Assembly (NCBI GenBank): GCA_033032865.1
Contig: JAWHQI010000165.1
Coordinates: 5,959,830 to 6,023,829 of the forward strand
DNA: 64,000 bases
Direction of reading: 5' to 3'
Source: Dactylorhiza incarnata
Taxonomy: Eukaryota; Streptophyta; Magnoliopsida; Asparagales; Orchidaceae
This document shows positions 32,040 to 44,095 of this stretch, in pieces. The notes under the pieces were generated by a model, which saw nothing but the letters and a program-made list of their open reading frames with translations, was not told the DNA's origin and did no database searches. Each line of letters starts with the position of its first letter. Position 1 is the first letter of the stretch. Made by a program: the position numbers and the translations under genes.

Positions 32040-35000
32040 CATGCCAAGCTCCATTTTGAAATAGTTGAACTTTGATTCGTCGAGCAGCTTTGTGAAAATG
32101 TCTGTAATTTACCGATCCATCGGGACATAGCTAAGATCAATGTCCTTGTGCTCCACATGCTCCCGAATGAAGTGGTAACGGATCTCAATGTGCTTCATCC
32201 TGCTGTGAGACACCGGATTATTGGCAATTGCAATAGCGCTTGATGAATCACAGTACATAGGAATTTCCTTAAGCTTCAAGTTGTAGTCTTCAAGTTGGTT
32301 TCTTATCCACAGCAATTGTGCACAACAACTGCCTGCGGAGATATACTCCGATTCAGCGGTTGAAATAGCAACACAATTCTGTTTCTTGCTACTCCAGGAG
32401 ATAAGCCGTTTCCCTAAGAATTGGCACGTTCCTGAAGTACTTTTCCTGTCGTCTTTGCTTCCTGCAAAATCAGCATCTGAAAAACCTGTTAGCTCAAAAT
32501 CATTACTTCTTGGGTACCATAAGCCAAGATTTGGTGTGCCTTTAAGGTATCTCAAAATCCTCTTTGCAGCGGAGTAGTGAGATTTCTTAGTGTTCACCTG
32601 AAATCTAGCACAAACACATGTTGAGAACATTATATCCGATCTACTCGCAGTAAGGTAGAGCAAGGATCCAACTATGCTTCTAAACTTGGTTTCATCAAAA
32701 GGTTTCCCTTTCTCATCCTTGTCTAGAGACATAGCTGAACCCATTGGAGTCCTCATAGAGGTTGCATTCTCCATTCCGAATTTCTTAATTAACTCTTTGG
32801 TAAACTTCGTCTGAGAGATGAAAATTCCATCCTCTGATTGCTTTACCTGAAGTCCTAAGAAATACTTCAGCTCTCCCATACTGCTCATTTCAAATTTCCC
32901 TTGCATCAAGTTAGAGAACTTTTTACAGAGGTTATCATCGGTAGATCCAAAGATGATGTCGTCGACATAGATTTGCACTAGCAAAATCTTGCCTTTTAAT
33001 TCCCAAGAAATAATGTCTTGTCCATCTTTCCTCTTGTGAATTTGTTTTCAAGAAGGAAGCTAAACATCGTCTCATACCAAGCACGGGGAGCTTGCTTGAG
33101 ACCATATAAAGCTTTTCGTAAGAAATAGACATAATCAGGAAAAGAGGAGTCAACGAAACCTGGGGGTTGTTCTACGTATACTTCTTCCTTTATATCACCA
33201 TTAAGGAAGGCTGACTTCACGTCCATTTGATAGACCTTAAATCCTTTGTGAGCAGCATACGCTAGAAACAACCGAATCGCTTCGAGCCTTGCCATGGGAG
33301 CAAATGTTTGATCGAAGTCGATCCCTTCTTCTTGTCTGTACCCTTGAGCAACAAGTCTGGCCTTGTTCTTGATGATCACACCATCTTCGTCCAGCTTGTT
33401 TCTGAATACCCATTTTGTTCCGATGACATTCTGTCCTTTGGGTCTGGGTACAAGCTTCCACACTTTGCATCTCTTAAACTGATTGAGTTCCTCTTGCATT
33501 GCCATGATCCATGAAGCATCGTTCTTTGCTTCATCGAATTTCTTTGGCTCAACCTGTGATAGAAAGCTTAAATGCAAAACTTCATTAGCTGTACCTCTTC
33601 TTGTTCTTACACCGACATGGGTATCTCCAATAATTTGCTCAGCAGGATGGTCCCTTAAATGTCTGATCATTCCAACATTTAGATGACCATGAGGTTCCTG
33701 CACTTCAGGTACATCTTCATCTTCTTGAGGTTCATCTTCCTCACATGTAGATGGAATATTTACTTCAATAGACTTTGGAACGTCTTCCTTTACAACTTCT
33801 TCTAAGTTTAGTTCCTTGAACCTTGCATCTGCATCTTCAACAAAGACACTAGAAGAGCTGCTTTGAAGCATACTCGTCTCATCAAATATAACATTATAAG
33901 TTTCTTCTACAACCAGGGTTTTCTTGTTGAAAATCCTATATGCCTTACTATGGCTACTATAACCTACAAAAATACCTTCAAAACATTTTTCACTAAATTT
34001 AGTTTTGTAATATTTCCCGTTATTAAGTACGAAGCATTTACTACCAAAAATTCTAAAATAAGACAGGGTTGGTTTCTTGCCCTTCAGAAGTTCATAAGGA
34101 GTCTTATTATGATTCTTGTTGATCAGTGCTCTGTTTTGCACGTGGCAAGCAGTGTTGATGCCTTCATCCCAGAAGTATTCTGGTAGTGAAGAGTCACTCA
34201 ACATTGTTCTGCAAGCCTCTATGAGTGTTCTATTCTTTTTCTCAGCTACTCCATTTTGTTGCGGAGTACGGGGAGAGGAAAACTCATGAAAGATACATAG
34301 GCTTTCACAAAATTCGGTCATAGCTCCAGACTTGAATTCTGTACCATGATCACTTCTGATTTTGATCACAGAACATTCCAACTCATTCTGGATTTGCTTG
34401 ACGAATGTGGTGAAAGAAGCAAAGGTGTCTGACTTGTGTTTCAGAAAGAATACCCAAGCAAAACGTGAGTAGTCATCAACAATAACCAACGTATAAGACT
34501 TACTTCCTAAACTTCGGATTGGCATGGGACCAAACAAGTCCATATGGAGCAGATATAAGCATCTGGTAGAATCTTTGCCAATAATGCTTTTAAAGGTAGC
34601 CCGAGTCTGCTTACCCATTTGGCATGCATGCCACGGTCTTTCTTTAATGCACTTAACATCTGGAGCATCACGAACTAAATTGTGAGAAAATAACATACTT
34701 ATAGTTTTGAAATTAATATGTGCTAGTCTCTTGTGCCACTGGTCACAAAGAGATTCACTATCTTTTGCTAAAAGACACACTGGTGTAGAAGAGTCTAAAC
34801 AAAGGAAATTTAAGCAGAAAATATTTCTACTCCGAGTGCCTGTTAAAATAGTTTATGATGTATCAGACGACTTTATCAAGCACTTGTCCTTGTAGAACTC
34901 AACCATATAGCCTTTGTCACATAGTTGACTTATGCAAATGAGATTATGTTGTAATCCTTTAACATAAGCTACATCTGTGAAAGAGACTATACCGTTGGTA

Positions 35001-35173
35001 ATCATACCGTAGCCTTTCGTGATTCCCCGATCAGACCCGCCAAAAATAACTTTTGGTCCATCTTTCACAGGGGTATACTCTTGTAATAAACTTCTTGTTC
35101 CGGTCATGTGCCGAGAACATCCACTGTCCAAGTACCATATTGGATTTGAATTGGCCTTTGGACATACCTGCAA
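32040..35173 (-). pseudogene. Copia D pol: protease, integrase, RT, RNase H
   Basis: The protease has [13 protein letters not shown] (35097-35135). A TAA at 34853-34855 interrupts the protease-integrase linker. Integrase: WHKRLAH with CQMGKQ, HMDLFGP (34522-34542), [45 protein letters not shown], then a frameshift near 32990, and YVDDIIFGS (32940-32966) in the new frame. RNase H: FSDADFAGSKDDRKST, AISTAESEY, MYCDSSSAIAI, and NPVSHSRMKHIEIRYHFI. A TAA at 32109-32111 replaces a Gln codon; the C-terminal DIFTK and LGML motifs follow in the same frame to about 32040. Protease is in a different frame from gag. Two stops and one frameshift are the only lesions I see. Confidence 0.9.
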
Positions 35174-35180
35174 TCAATAA

Positions 35181-37463
35181 TCAATTGCGCTTAGAAACCC
35201 AAACAGATTTGGGTCCTTGGCTTCTTGTCAGATGACCACCATTTGGAGTGTTAACACTGCGAGGAGTCACTCTTGCATTGTTACCTCGTGGGGTCTTAAC
35301 ATAACTATAATTAAACCAGCAATCAATGGCGAAGTGACCAACTTTTCCACAGCACCAACAGTCAAATCTGTTGTACCTTCTCTTGTTCTCCTTCTTTACC
35401 TTTTGAACGGGAGGTCTAGTAGGAGCAACCTTCTTAGAAGTAGAGGCCTCGTGATTGCAGCGAACACAAGGCTCCTTCTTCTCATCAGTCTTGGCACCAA
35501 CAGATTTAACTTTTGGTGCTTTCTTTACAGCTGATCCATGGACAAATGGACCATGATCCTTGAGGATTACTTCTTCATGAGGAGCTTTGAATGGAGACAC
35601 ATCAAAGTTCCGGGGTCTGGTCCATCCTTGATATCTGTTGCTAGATTCAACATGTGTTGGTCTAGCAAAGTGACCATAGGATGAGTCAAAGTCGAAGGGA
35701 TTTGTCGGAAAAACTACCTTCCTGAATGAAGGTTGACTTTGATTTCCAGTTCCTTTTTCTTTCATGGCTCTTTTCTCAGCAGCCTTACTATTTTCAGCCA
35801 CATGGCCAAGGCCACTACCCTTCGCAGGAGCAGAAAATTTATCGATGAGAGGAAGAACAGTTCTTGGCTTGTTGAAGCTTTCAACTATCTTCTTTTCCGT
35901 CATTAGCTTTTCTTCCAACTCATTTATAAGTTTCTCTTTCAGAATTAATAATTCAGTAGAGCCTTTTAATTTATCCTTCAAGAATTGGACTTCATTTCTG
36001 AGTGGAGTTAATCTTTCGATTTCCTCTCTCAGATCTGATTCCAAATTCTTGAGTGATCCAATCTCTTTTGCTTGAGATTTGACTACCCTGCGGCATTTGT
36101 CAAATCCTTCCAAAACAGCTTTATACTGAGTCATTAATTTTGACTCTTCCTCTGAAGAATAGCCTTCATTTGCTATGGATTCAGTTTCATACCCAGAAGC
36201 GGAAAGAGAAGTGTGAGGGTTTACCTTCCTCTTGCATGAAGAGTCGCTCGCTTCCTCATCCGATTGTGCCATTATCCCAAAGTAGGCTTCTTCATCAGTG
36301 CTTGATTCCTCTGAGTCGCTGTCGCTCAGAGTCTTTGGCTTCTTTGCAATGAAGCTCTTTTCCTTCCTTTTACCTTTGAAAGATTTCTTATCTTCTTTCT
36401 TGGAACCTTCCTTTTTCTTGTAAGGACATTCCACAATCACGTGTCCTGGCTTATTACAGCAATAACAAATAATGTCATTAGAAAGATGTTTATTAGGTTT
36501 AGATTTATACCTGTCACCTTCATGGTTCTTCTTGTGATGATCTCCATCACGGTTCGATCTTCTATGATGAGAAATCGAGGATTGACCTCTCGTCTGCCTT
36601 CTTTTATTTAAAAGCTTTTTGAATTGCTTGGAGAGCAGAGAAAATTCTCCATCAGACATCTCTGAACCTGAGGGGCTGGCATTAGATTCATCCTCATCAG
36701 AAGATGATCTCCTGACAGGTGGGAGAGCCTTGCTCTTTCTTGAACTTACAACTTTTAGAGCAGAGGTCTTCTCCCTTCCAGAGGCCCTGATCCCCTCTTC
36801 TTCAGCTTTGCGAGAGTTCAACTTTAACTCATGGGACAAGAGCTTACCAAACAGCATTTGTGGCTCCGTGGTTCCTAGCTTTCCGAATTCTCTAATGGCT
36901 ATAACCTTGGTATCCCATTCTTTCGTCAGGGATCTCAAGAATTTGCCATTAAGTTCGCCAGTTGTGAATTCTCGATCATAGTTCCTAAGAACATTTACGA
37001 TCTTGAAGAACTTCTCATAGGTGTCAGAAATGGAGTCACTGGGACTTTGCTTGAATGCTTCGTATTCTTGATTCAGTAATGATCTTCGATCATCCCTTAC
37101 CTCTTCTGTCCCTTCCATTAGAACGACTAAAGAATCCCACATTTCTTTAGCAGACTTGCAGTGAAGCAGATTTTGCAACATGGAATCATCAACTGCACTT
37201 GCTATGATGTTCTTTGCCTTCTTATCTAGGGCGACTAGAGCGATCTCATCTTTGGTTAGTTCCAACATCTTCTTGGGAATCATGATGGTGGAGTTTATTG
37301 AAGATGGTTTCATTGGAACATGGGGACCTTCTTCCACAATCTGAAAGATTCTTGGGTCAGCAGCTTCCATGTAGAATCTAACTCTTTCTTTCCACATTGG
37401 AAAGTTTTATTTGGTGTAGACCGGCAGCTTGACGGAATCCTTGGCTTTATCCATTCCAGACAT
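35181..37463 (-). pseudogene. Copia D gag, one in-frame stop near the start
   Basis: The probable start is the ATG at 37461-37463, reading MSGMDKAKDSVKLP, because Copia E has a matching N-terminus; a TAA at 37407-37409 (Glu expected) then breaks the frame, and the rest is open for 738 codons. Motifs: MWKERVRFYMEAADPRI, LHCKSAKEMWDSL, FLRSLTKEWDTKVIAI (gag core), a CCHC knuckle CYCCNKPGHVIVEC (about 36428-36469), an acidic DSDSEESS stretch, a coiled coil (residues 430-510 of the open frame), and a second knuckle CWCCGKVGHFAIDC (35316-35357). It ends with WVSKRN and TGA 35181-35183. Function: particle assembly and RNA binding. The two-knuckle, coiled-coil layout is shared with Copia A and B. 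Confidence 0.88.
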
Positions 37464-37523
37464 ACTTGCTTCAGCAACTAGATGAGGAGTTCTTGTTCAA
37501 GGTGTTAGCCTTATAGCGAACAA

Positions 37524-37538
37524 CCTGCTCTGATACCA
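37524..37538 (-). other. Primer binding site of Copia D
   Basis: On the minus strand TGGTATCAGAGCAGG lies two bases after the 5' LTR end, complementary to the initiator Met-tRNA 3' end. Confidence 0.95.
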
Positions 37539-37540
37539 AT

Positions 37541-38958
37541 TGAAAGTATCTAGTTGCGGCCTAAATCACCTAGAGGGGGGGGGGGGGGGTGAATAGGTGG
37601 ATTCTATGTCTTTACGCGGAATTAAAATATAACACAGAAATGCACACAATAAAGCACAGCACAGACACAAGGATTTTATAGAGGTTCCCCGATGTGGGTA
37701 GTCCTCTTTCCCGCCTCGCCTATCTAGCACTTCGAGGCTAGAATCGGCTACTTCACCAATCTCAGATTAAAAATAATCTTACACCTCAGAGTCAAAACTC
37801 CTACACCTCGGAGTACACCACTCCTACAACTCGGAGTAAAACAAATCCTACAACTCGATCCTCAAACAAGGATCTACACAATAACTCGGAAGCAGGCTTC
37901 CTACAAGATTTAAGATATGGTTCTTACAACAGCACAGTAAATTGAAAAACAATCTTCTAAAACTTCTGATGAAGTTCTTCTTCAGATCTTGAGAGATAGA
38001 TTTCTTCTTCTTAGCAATAAACTTCAGTTCTTTGAAAATGAAGAATGAAGAAATCTTGAAGACGATTTGAAGCTAGATATGAGAACTTGAATCGACTTGA
38101 TCAATAAAAGATGAGAGCTAATCAGTAGATCTTGATCTTGACGATTGAACTTTTGAAGACGAGTCACGAATCGCTGGCTTTGACGGAGACGAAATGCTTG
38201 CGCAAGAATAGTCGGCCGTCAGTCGTAGTTTGCGAGAGATTTTTCATAATTCGCGATTATGGTTATTTAGAAATAAACCTTAGGTATTTATAGGGTCTTC
38301 TTCCAACGGTCATAAGCGCGAATCAGGGATCTAGCTCCACGTGTACTGTACATGGGGAATGCCCTAAAAAATACGCCGTCGAATTGAACCGGAAAATACC
38401 TGCAGACCGATTCGGCAAAATGGATTAACCGAATGGCATTAACCGAATTTATTCGGTTAAACCATATAGTCAAATTCGGCAGTTCTAGGGATTCGACTAA
38501 ACAGATTCACCGAATTACATTAATCGATTTCGACTATTCTTTTACTTAGAAAAATAAACCTTTCGGACAAGGATTAGCCGAATTCGGTTATATCCATTCA
38601 AACCATATAGTCGAGTTCGACTATATATTCTAAATGATATAATCAAATTTTACTTAAGTTATTTTCCTTTCTCAAATGATTCCATCATCAGCTCCAGTCC
38701 TTCTTCTCCAGCACTTTGTAAATGAAGTACATCCCAATAGAGAGATTTCACATGAGCCAACACTTTGGTCTATACAATGAGGGATTACATTGCACAAGCC
38801 TGCGTTTGACGACTCATTGAAACCTGACATTGGTTTGTACTTAGAGTGGAATAACCTGTCACATCACAGCTAAAGTGCATAATCAAATACAATTACAATT
38901 CGTCTTAGTTTGAGGGGACTTCTTCAAATCAGGGCTATTGTGGATACAATACCCAACA
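37541..38958 (-). repeat. 5' LTR of Copia D
   Basis: It matches 27448-28857 closely. Differences include a G run of 15 against 6 bases at 37575-37589 and scattered substitutions. The TATA box is at 38285-38293 on the minus strand. Confidence 0.95.
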
Positions 38959-38963
38959 GTCTA

Positions 38964-39398
38964 TTTGAAGATCAAGCCGTTCAAGGGTGTTTCACGGGTG
39001 CGGCGACTCAAGAAGTTGAGTCCGAGGTATTTGGGCCCGTTCGAGGTACAGAACGTATAGGCGAAGCATCCTATCGTTTGGCGTTGTCCGCAGAGCTGAG
39101 TGGATTACATGATGTTTTCCATGTCTCTGTGCTGAGGAAAGCTTTGGTGGAGCTGAGCGTCGTGGTCGAAGCGGCGGCGGTGCCGGTGATGGAGGATTTG
39201 GGGGCGAGGGTTTGCCCAGTTTGCGTGGAGGATTCGGAAGTCAGGCAGTTGCGTAACAAGGAAGTCAAGCTTGTAAAGGTGCGATGGGACAACTGCGGGC
39301 AAGACGAATTCTCTTGGGAGCGTGAGCAAGCGATGCGGGAGGATTTCCCGGAACTTTTTGCATCAGGTATGCATCGCAGTTTTCTGTTTCAGATCTGA
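38964..39398 (+). pseudogene. Gypsy C integrase C-terminus with chromodomain-type tail
   Basis: Directly after the GTCTA duplication the Gypsy C frame resumes as LKIKPFKGVSRVRRLKKLSP and RYLGPFEV (38965-39045). A one-base deletion near 39048 changes frame, then IGEASYRLAL, LHDVFHVSVLRK (39105-39140) and, at the end, LVKVRWDNCGQDEFSWERE with FPELF, the chromodomain-like tail of Tekay/Del chromoviruses. The chromodomain is thought to steer integration by reading chromatin marks. The ORF opened further left in the LTR is accidental. It ends at TGA 39396-39398. Confidence 0.88.
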
Positions 39399-39418
39399 AA
39401 TTTCGAGGACGAAATTCT

Positions 39419-39435
39419 TTTAAGGAGGGTGGAGT
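39419..39435 (+). other. Polypurine tract of Gypsy C
   Basis: TTTAAGGAGGGTGGAGT abuts the 3' LTR start TGTAACACC. Confidence 0.8.
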
Positions 39436-41321
39436 TGTAACACCCCAGTTTTGCGGAGCTGAGAGTTAACGTCGAGAGGGCGAATTTTTCTTGACGCACG
39501 ATCGTGCGTTTTCTTAACGCACGATCGATCCGACCGTGCGTGCTCTCCGACGGGCAAAAATGGTGTCTCTGTCGTTAGTCGTGCGTTTTAACGCACGGTC
39601 GTGCGTTCGACCGTGCGTTCGGTAACAGGTCCGTAAAATAGCGATTTTTGGGCTTCCGATTGGATTAGATCTTGATCGGACGACCCAAATGTTTCGCTGG
39701 GGGGACTTAGGGCGTGGATGATGGGTTATTCCCTCATTCTTTCAAGTCCTTTCTCTCTCTTAGGTTGGAGAAAGAAGAAGGGGCAAGGAGGAAGAAGAAG
39801 TAGAATCCGCCATTGTTGGAGCTTCGGAGCTTCGTTCGCCGATCCGAGACCGGCAGCGCGTAGAGGACGTCGAGCCGCTTCTTGTTCTCCATTTCTTTTC
39901 AAGTTTCCATGGCTAGGAGGAGATCTCAAAAGGTAACGACATTTCTCCTCCCGGTCTTTAGGATGCGTGCATGTCATCCCTTATTTTCTGCATTTTGGCA
40001 CCAGATTCGTCGAGTGAGAGGGATCCGGGTCGCCTCGGTTCAAAAGGAACCATCGGGTTGATTGTGTCCGTCCTCGACATGATTTGCACTAGAGATCCGC
40101 TCCGTTAGCAGATTAGGCATTGTGGGTGAAGCCGGATTTGAGACCGTTGGTCCGATTCGGTGATGTTGATTGACGCGCATTTTAGGGGTTTTGCTAGAAA
40201 TCCGATTGCGGCGAAAACGTCGTTGTGATGCCCTTGTAATTTTGTATGAGAACGAATGTTGGTTTGTGGGCGGGGAAATATTGTGCGTGAGTTATGGCTT
40301 GTGATGGTGGCATGAACAGGTGGGGTTCTTGGCCATGTGCTACGATGCCCCTTTGGGAAATTGATGGTGGCAAGAACAGGTGGGGTTCTTAGCCATGGGA
40401 TACGATGCCCTTTGGGGGAACTGATGAGTACCCTATGATGGTGGCAAGAACAGGTGGGGTTCTTGGCCATGGGCTACGATGCCCTTGGGGGTAGTGATGA
40501 ATACCCTGTGGTTGTGATTGATTGTGGCAAGAACAGGTGGGGTTCTTGGCCATGGTCTACGATGCCCCTTGGGGAAAAACTAATGAGTACCTTTGTGTTT
40601 GTGATGTGATGATGATGTATGATGATGTGCTAGATTCATACGCTTTAGGGTGCCTTGGGTGAAACCCGGTTTTGCATTCATTTTGCATTGGTAGGCCCCT
40701 TTTTATTATCTGCTCAACATAGAAACGTGGATGATATTTGTGACACTCATGCCTGTATTTATGTTGCTTTTCTTTATGTACATTTGCATATGAAGTGCCG
40801 ACTTGCAGGGTGAAGTAGTTCCCCGGGGTCCGCTAGGACGGCTGGGAGGAGGGATGTTGTTACACCGTTTGTGGTCAGCCATAGCTGACCCTCGTTTATC
40901 GCTCTTTGTGATTTGGTTGCAGGGCAAGAATCGCTGGCTGGACCCAGCGCGCCGGCCAAAAAGGCCTACAGCCTCATGAAGTGCTTAGTTTGTTTTCCTG
41001 CATTACTTTCTTTATATTATGTTGTAACCGGCTTGCATGCCGAGGTAGTTTAGGGAAAAACTATCTTTCCCCTTTTGTTGGGATGTCTTTTTAGTATTGA
41101 ATGTTTGGTGATTTGGACTTTGGTTTTGTAAGACCTTAAGGCCTGTTGGACTCCTATGTACTGTGGACAATCTCTGTGGTTTTAGTTTGTTTCCGCTGTG
41201 TTATCTGAGTTTTGAGATTGGGTAGTTAATATGATCTTTTAATACTAAAGCTGTGGCGGTCATATGCTGTGGGGTCCCGGCCGGACCCATATTATATGGT
41301 CATTACAGGGGAGGTGTTACA
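39436..41321 (+). repeat. 3' LTR of Gypsy C
   Basis: It has the same length as the 5' LTR, with the palindrome cluster (39495-39634) and minisatellite (40305-40580). It ends GGAGGTGTTACA, followed by the duplicated GCTTG. Confidence 0.95.
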
Positions 41322-41326
41322 GCTTG

Positions 41327-44095
41327 TGCACAACAACTCCCTAAAGCAATGTATTCGGCCTCCGTGGTGGAGAGTGCAACCGAATTTTGTTTCCTACTGG
41401 ACCATTCAACTAATGAAGGTCCTAGAAAATGACAAGTACCACTAGTGCTTTTTCTATCAAGTGAACAACCAGGTAGTCCGAATCAGAGTAGCTGTGAAGT
41501 GTAAATGAATTATTGTGCGGGTACCATAATCCTAATCTAAATGACCCAATAAGATATCTAAAAATTCGTTTTTACCGCTTTTAAATGAGATTCTTTTGGA
41601 TTGGCTTGAAATCGAGCACATAAGCATACGACAAACATAATATCGGGTCTAGTTGCACTAAGATAAAGTAGGGATCCTATCATACCTCTATATAAGGTTT
41701 GATCAATTGAAATTCTCGATTCATCTTTTCCTAATTTAAGTGATGCACTCATTAGTGTAGAAGCATGTTTAAGGTTTTCAAATCCAAAGCGCTTAAGCAT
41801 ATCATAGACATATTTGGTTTGACATATAAAAATACCATTATTTCTTTGTGATATTTGAAAACCAAGAAAATAAGAAAGTTCTCCTATTAGACTCATTTCA
41901 AATTCATTTTTCATCACTTCAATAACTTCATTACACAACTCTTCATTAGTAGATCCAAAGATTATTTCATCAACGTATATTTGCAAAATAATTAAATCAT
42001 CATTATTATGTTTAATGAAGAGAGTATTATCGTCACTTCCCATAATATAATCGTGCTTTAATAAAAATGATGTAAGTCTTTCATACCATGCACGTGGCGT
42101 TTGTTTTAAACCATGAAGCGCTTTTTCTAGTTTATAAACATGATTGGGAAATTTTTCATTAATAAAACCGGGGGGTTATTCAACATAAACTTCTTCTTTT
42201 ACAAACCCGTTGAGAAAAGCACTTTTTACATCAATTTGAAATAGTTTAATTCTTTTAAAGCTTGCAAATGCTAGAAAAATTCTAATGGATTCCAACCTAG
42301 CAACGGATGAAAAGTTTCATCAAAATCTATCCCCTCGATTTGTGAATATCCTTGTGCTACTAAGCGTGCCTTATTCCTAGTGATTCTAGACTCACCATCT
42401 AATTTATTTTTAAAAATCTATTTTACACCTACAACCGGGTGATTAGATGGTCTTTCTACTAATTTCCAAACATTATGTCACTCAAATTGTTCTAACTCTT
42501 GATTCATAGCCAAACACCAAAATTCATCATTTAAAGCGGTAGAAACAGTTTTTGGTTCAATTTCAGAAACAAAACAAATATTTGAATATGATTCATGAAG
42601 AGAAGAGCGAGTTCTTACCCCGATGGATGGTTCACCAATTATTAATTCCTGTGGATGATCCTTTGTGAATTTCAAGGCACTTGGAGGTACATATTCATCT
42701 TCCTTGGCCTCCTCTTCTTCTTCTTTGGAAGGTTCCTCATCGCCATGCTCCAAAAGTTGTAAGGGATCATCCTCGTTGCCTGTGGAAAGTTTTTCTACAC
42801 AAGGAACAAAGTCATCAAATTTTACATTTATTGACTCTTCAACTTTACTAGTTCTTTTATTAAAAATTCTATAAGCTTTACTAATGAAGAGTACCCAAGA
42901 AAAGTTCCTTCATCACATTTTTCATCAAACTTTCCCAAGCTATCTTTTGTATTCAAAATAAACATTTACAACCAAAAACTTTGAAATAAGATACATTAGG
43001 CTTCTTTTGAAAATAGAGTTCATATGGTGTGAGATTAAGAGATGGGCGAAGCATGATTCTATTCAAAACATAACACGATGTATTTACAGCTTCGACTTAA
43101 AAGGACTTAGGTAATTTATATTCACATAACATTGTGCGTGCTAGTTCTTGAAGTGTCCAATTCTTTCTTTCTACAACACCATTTTGTTGTGGTGTGCGTG
43201 GTGCAGAGAACTCATGTTTAATGCCTAACATATCACAAAAGGATGTAAATTTATCATTTTCAAATTCTCCTCCATGATCCGAGCAAATGCATTTAATTTT
43301 TAAATCACTTTTATTTTGAATACGAGTACATAATTTTGCAAATTCACAAAACGCCTCAGATTTGGAAGAGAGAAATAATGTCCAACAATATCTTGTAAAA
43401 TCATATATTAAAACATATGTATGTAATCTACCACCAAGACTTGCAGTGCTAACGGGACCAACAAGATCCATATGAATTATTTGCAAGGGTCTTGTAGTAG
43501 AAATGAAATTTTTATTTTTGAAAGAGGATCTAGAAAATTTACCTTTTTGACATGGTGATCAAAGTGAAGGTAAAGTTCCATTTAACCTAGACAATCCTCT
43601 AATTAAATTACTTTTGGCAAGTTTTACAATGAGCTTTGTGCTAGCATGCCCTGGTCTTCTATGCCAAAGTTCTAAGTCATCATTTTTAGTAATAAAACAT
43701 TTTACAGATGATTTAGAAAGATCATGGAAAGAAACTAGATAAACATTATGTATTCTTGGTGCAGTTAGTAAAATATCTTTTGTAGTAGGATTAGATTTTT
43801 TGCATAGATTAGTGGAAGATTCAAATAACACATCTAATCCTTTATCACATAATTGGCTAATAGAAATTAAGTTGTGTTTTAATCCTTTCACACAAAGAAC
43901 ATTAGATATAGTAAAGGATTTGTTACCAACTGTACCAATTCCCATGATCCTTCCTTTTCTGTTGTCACCAAACGTCAGGATCCCTCCCTTCTTCTTTTCT
44001 AGGCTAAGGAACTTTGCTTTATTGCCCGTCATGTGCTTGGAGCATCCTGAATCCAAGTACCACACGTCTTCATTGTCCTTAGTCTGCCTGCACAT
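41327..44095 (-). pseudogene. Copia B pol, remaining part (protease to RNase H start)
   Basis: From the right: protease [13 protein letters not shown] (44020-44060), integrase with ELWHRRPGHAS, HMDLVGPVSTAS (43451-43480), CSDHGGEF and [11 protein letters not shown] (43170-43210), the acidic EEPSKEEEEEAKEDEYVPP linker (42690-42745), RT with YVDEIIFGS (41947-41973, where the second catalytic Asp is replaced by Glu), and the start of RNase H (SCCAQ at 41327-41345). Several frame changes (near 43090, 42940, 42180, 41560) and stops break it. The catalytic YVDD-to-YVDE change would by itself be expected to inactivate RT. The remaining RNase H lies at 21437-21733, beyond Gypsy C. Confidence 0.88.

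Larger units (their letters stand above)
27448..38958 (-). mobile_element. Copia D, SIRE-like element with extra ORF (11.5 kb)
   Basis: LTRs at 27448-28857 and 37541-38958, PBS and PPT are in place, and GTCTA is duplicated on both sides (27443-27447 and 38959-38963). On the minus strand the order is 5' LTR, gag, pol, internal promoter-like module, extra ORF, PPT, 3' LTR. It inserted into the integrase of Gypsy C, whose frame resumes at 38964. It is the best-preserved Copia here, but pol has two stops and one frameshift, and gag has one stop. Confidence 0.95.
21734..41321 (+). mobile_element. Gypsy C, Tekay/Del-like chromovirus, interrupted by Copia D
   Basis: Two LTRs of equal length (1886 bp: 21734-23619 and 39436-41321) with nine-base inverted ends TGTAACACC/GGTGTTACA enclose gag remnant, protease, RT, RNase H, integrase and a C-terminal chromodomain-type tail. 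The target duplication is GCTTG (21729-21733 and 41322-41326). It sits in the RNase H of Copia B. Copia D splits its integrase C-terminus. In the first 225 bp of the two LTRs I count seven differences, so the insertion is not very recent. Confidence 0.95.

Noticed and set aside
38910..39398. A single 162-codon gene beginning at 38910
   Set aside because: The first 54 bases belong to the Copia D LTR; the real Gypsy C frame resumes at 38964 in another phase and shifts near 39048.
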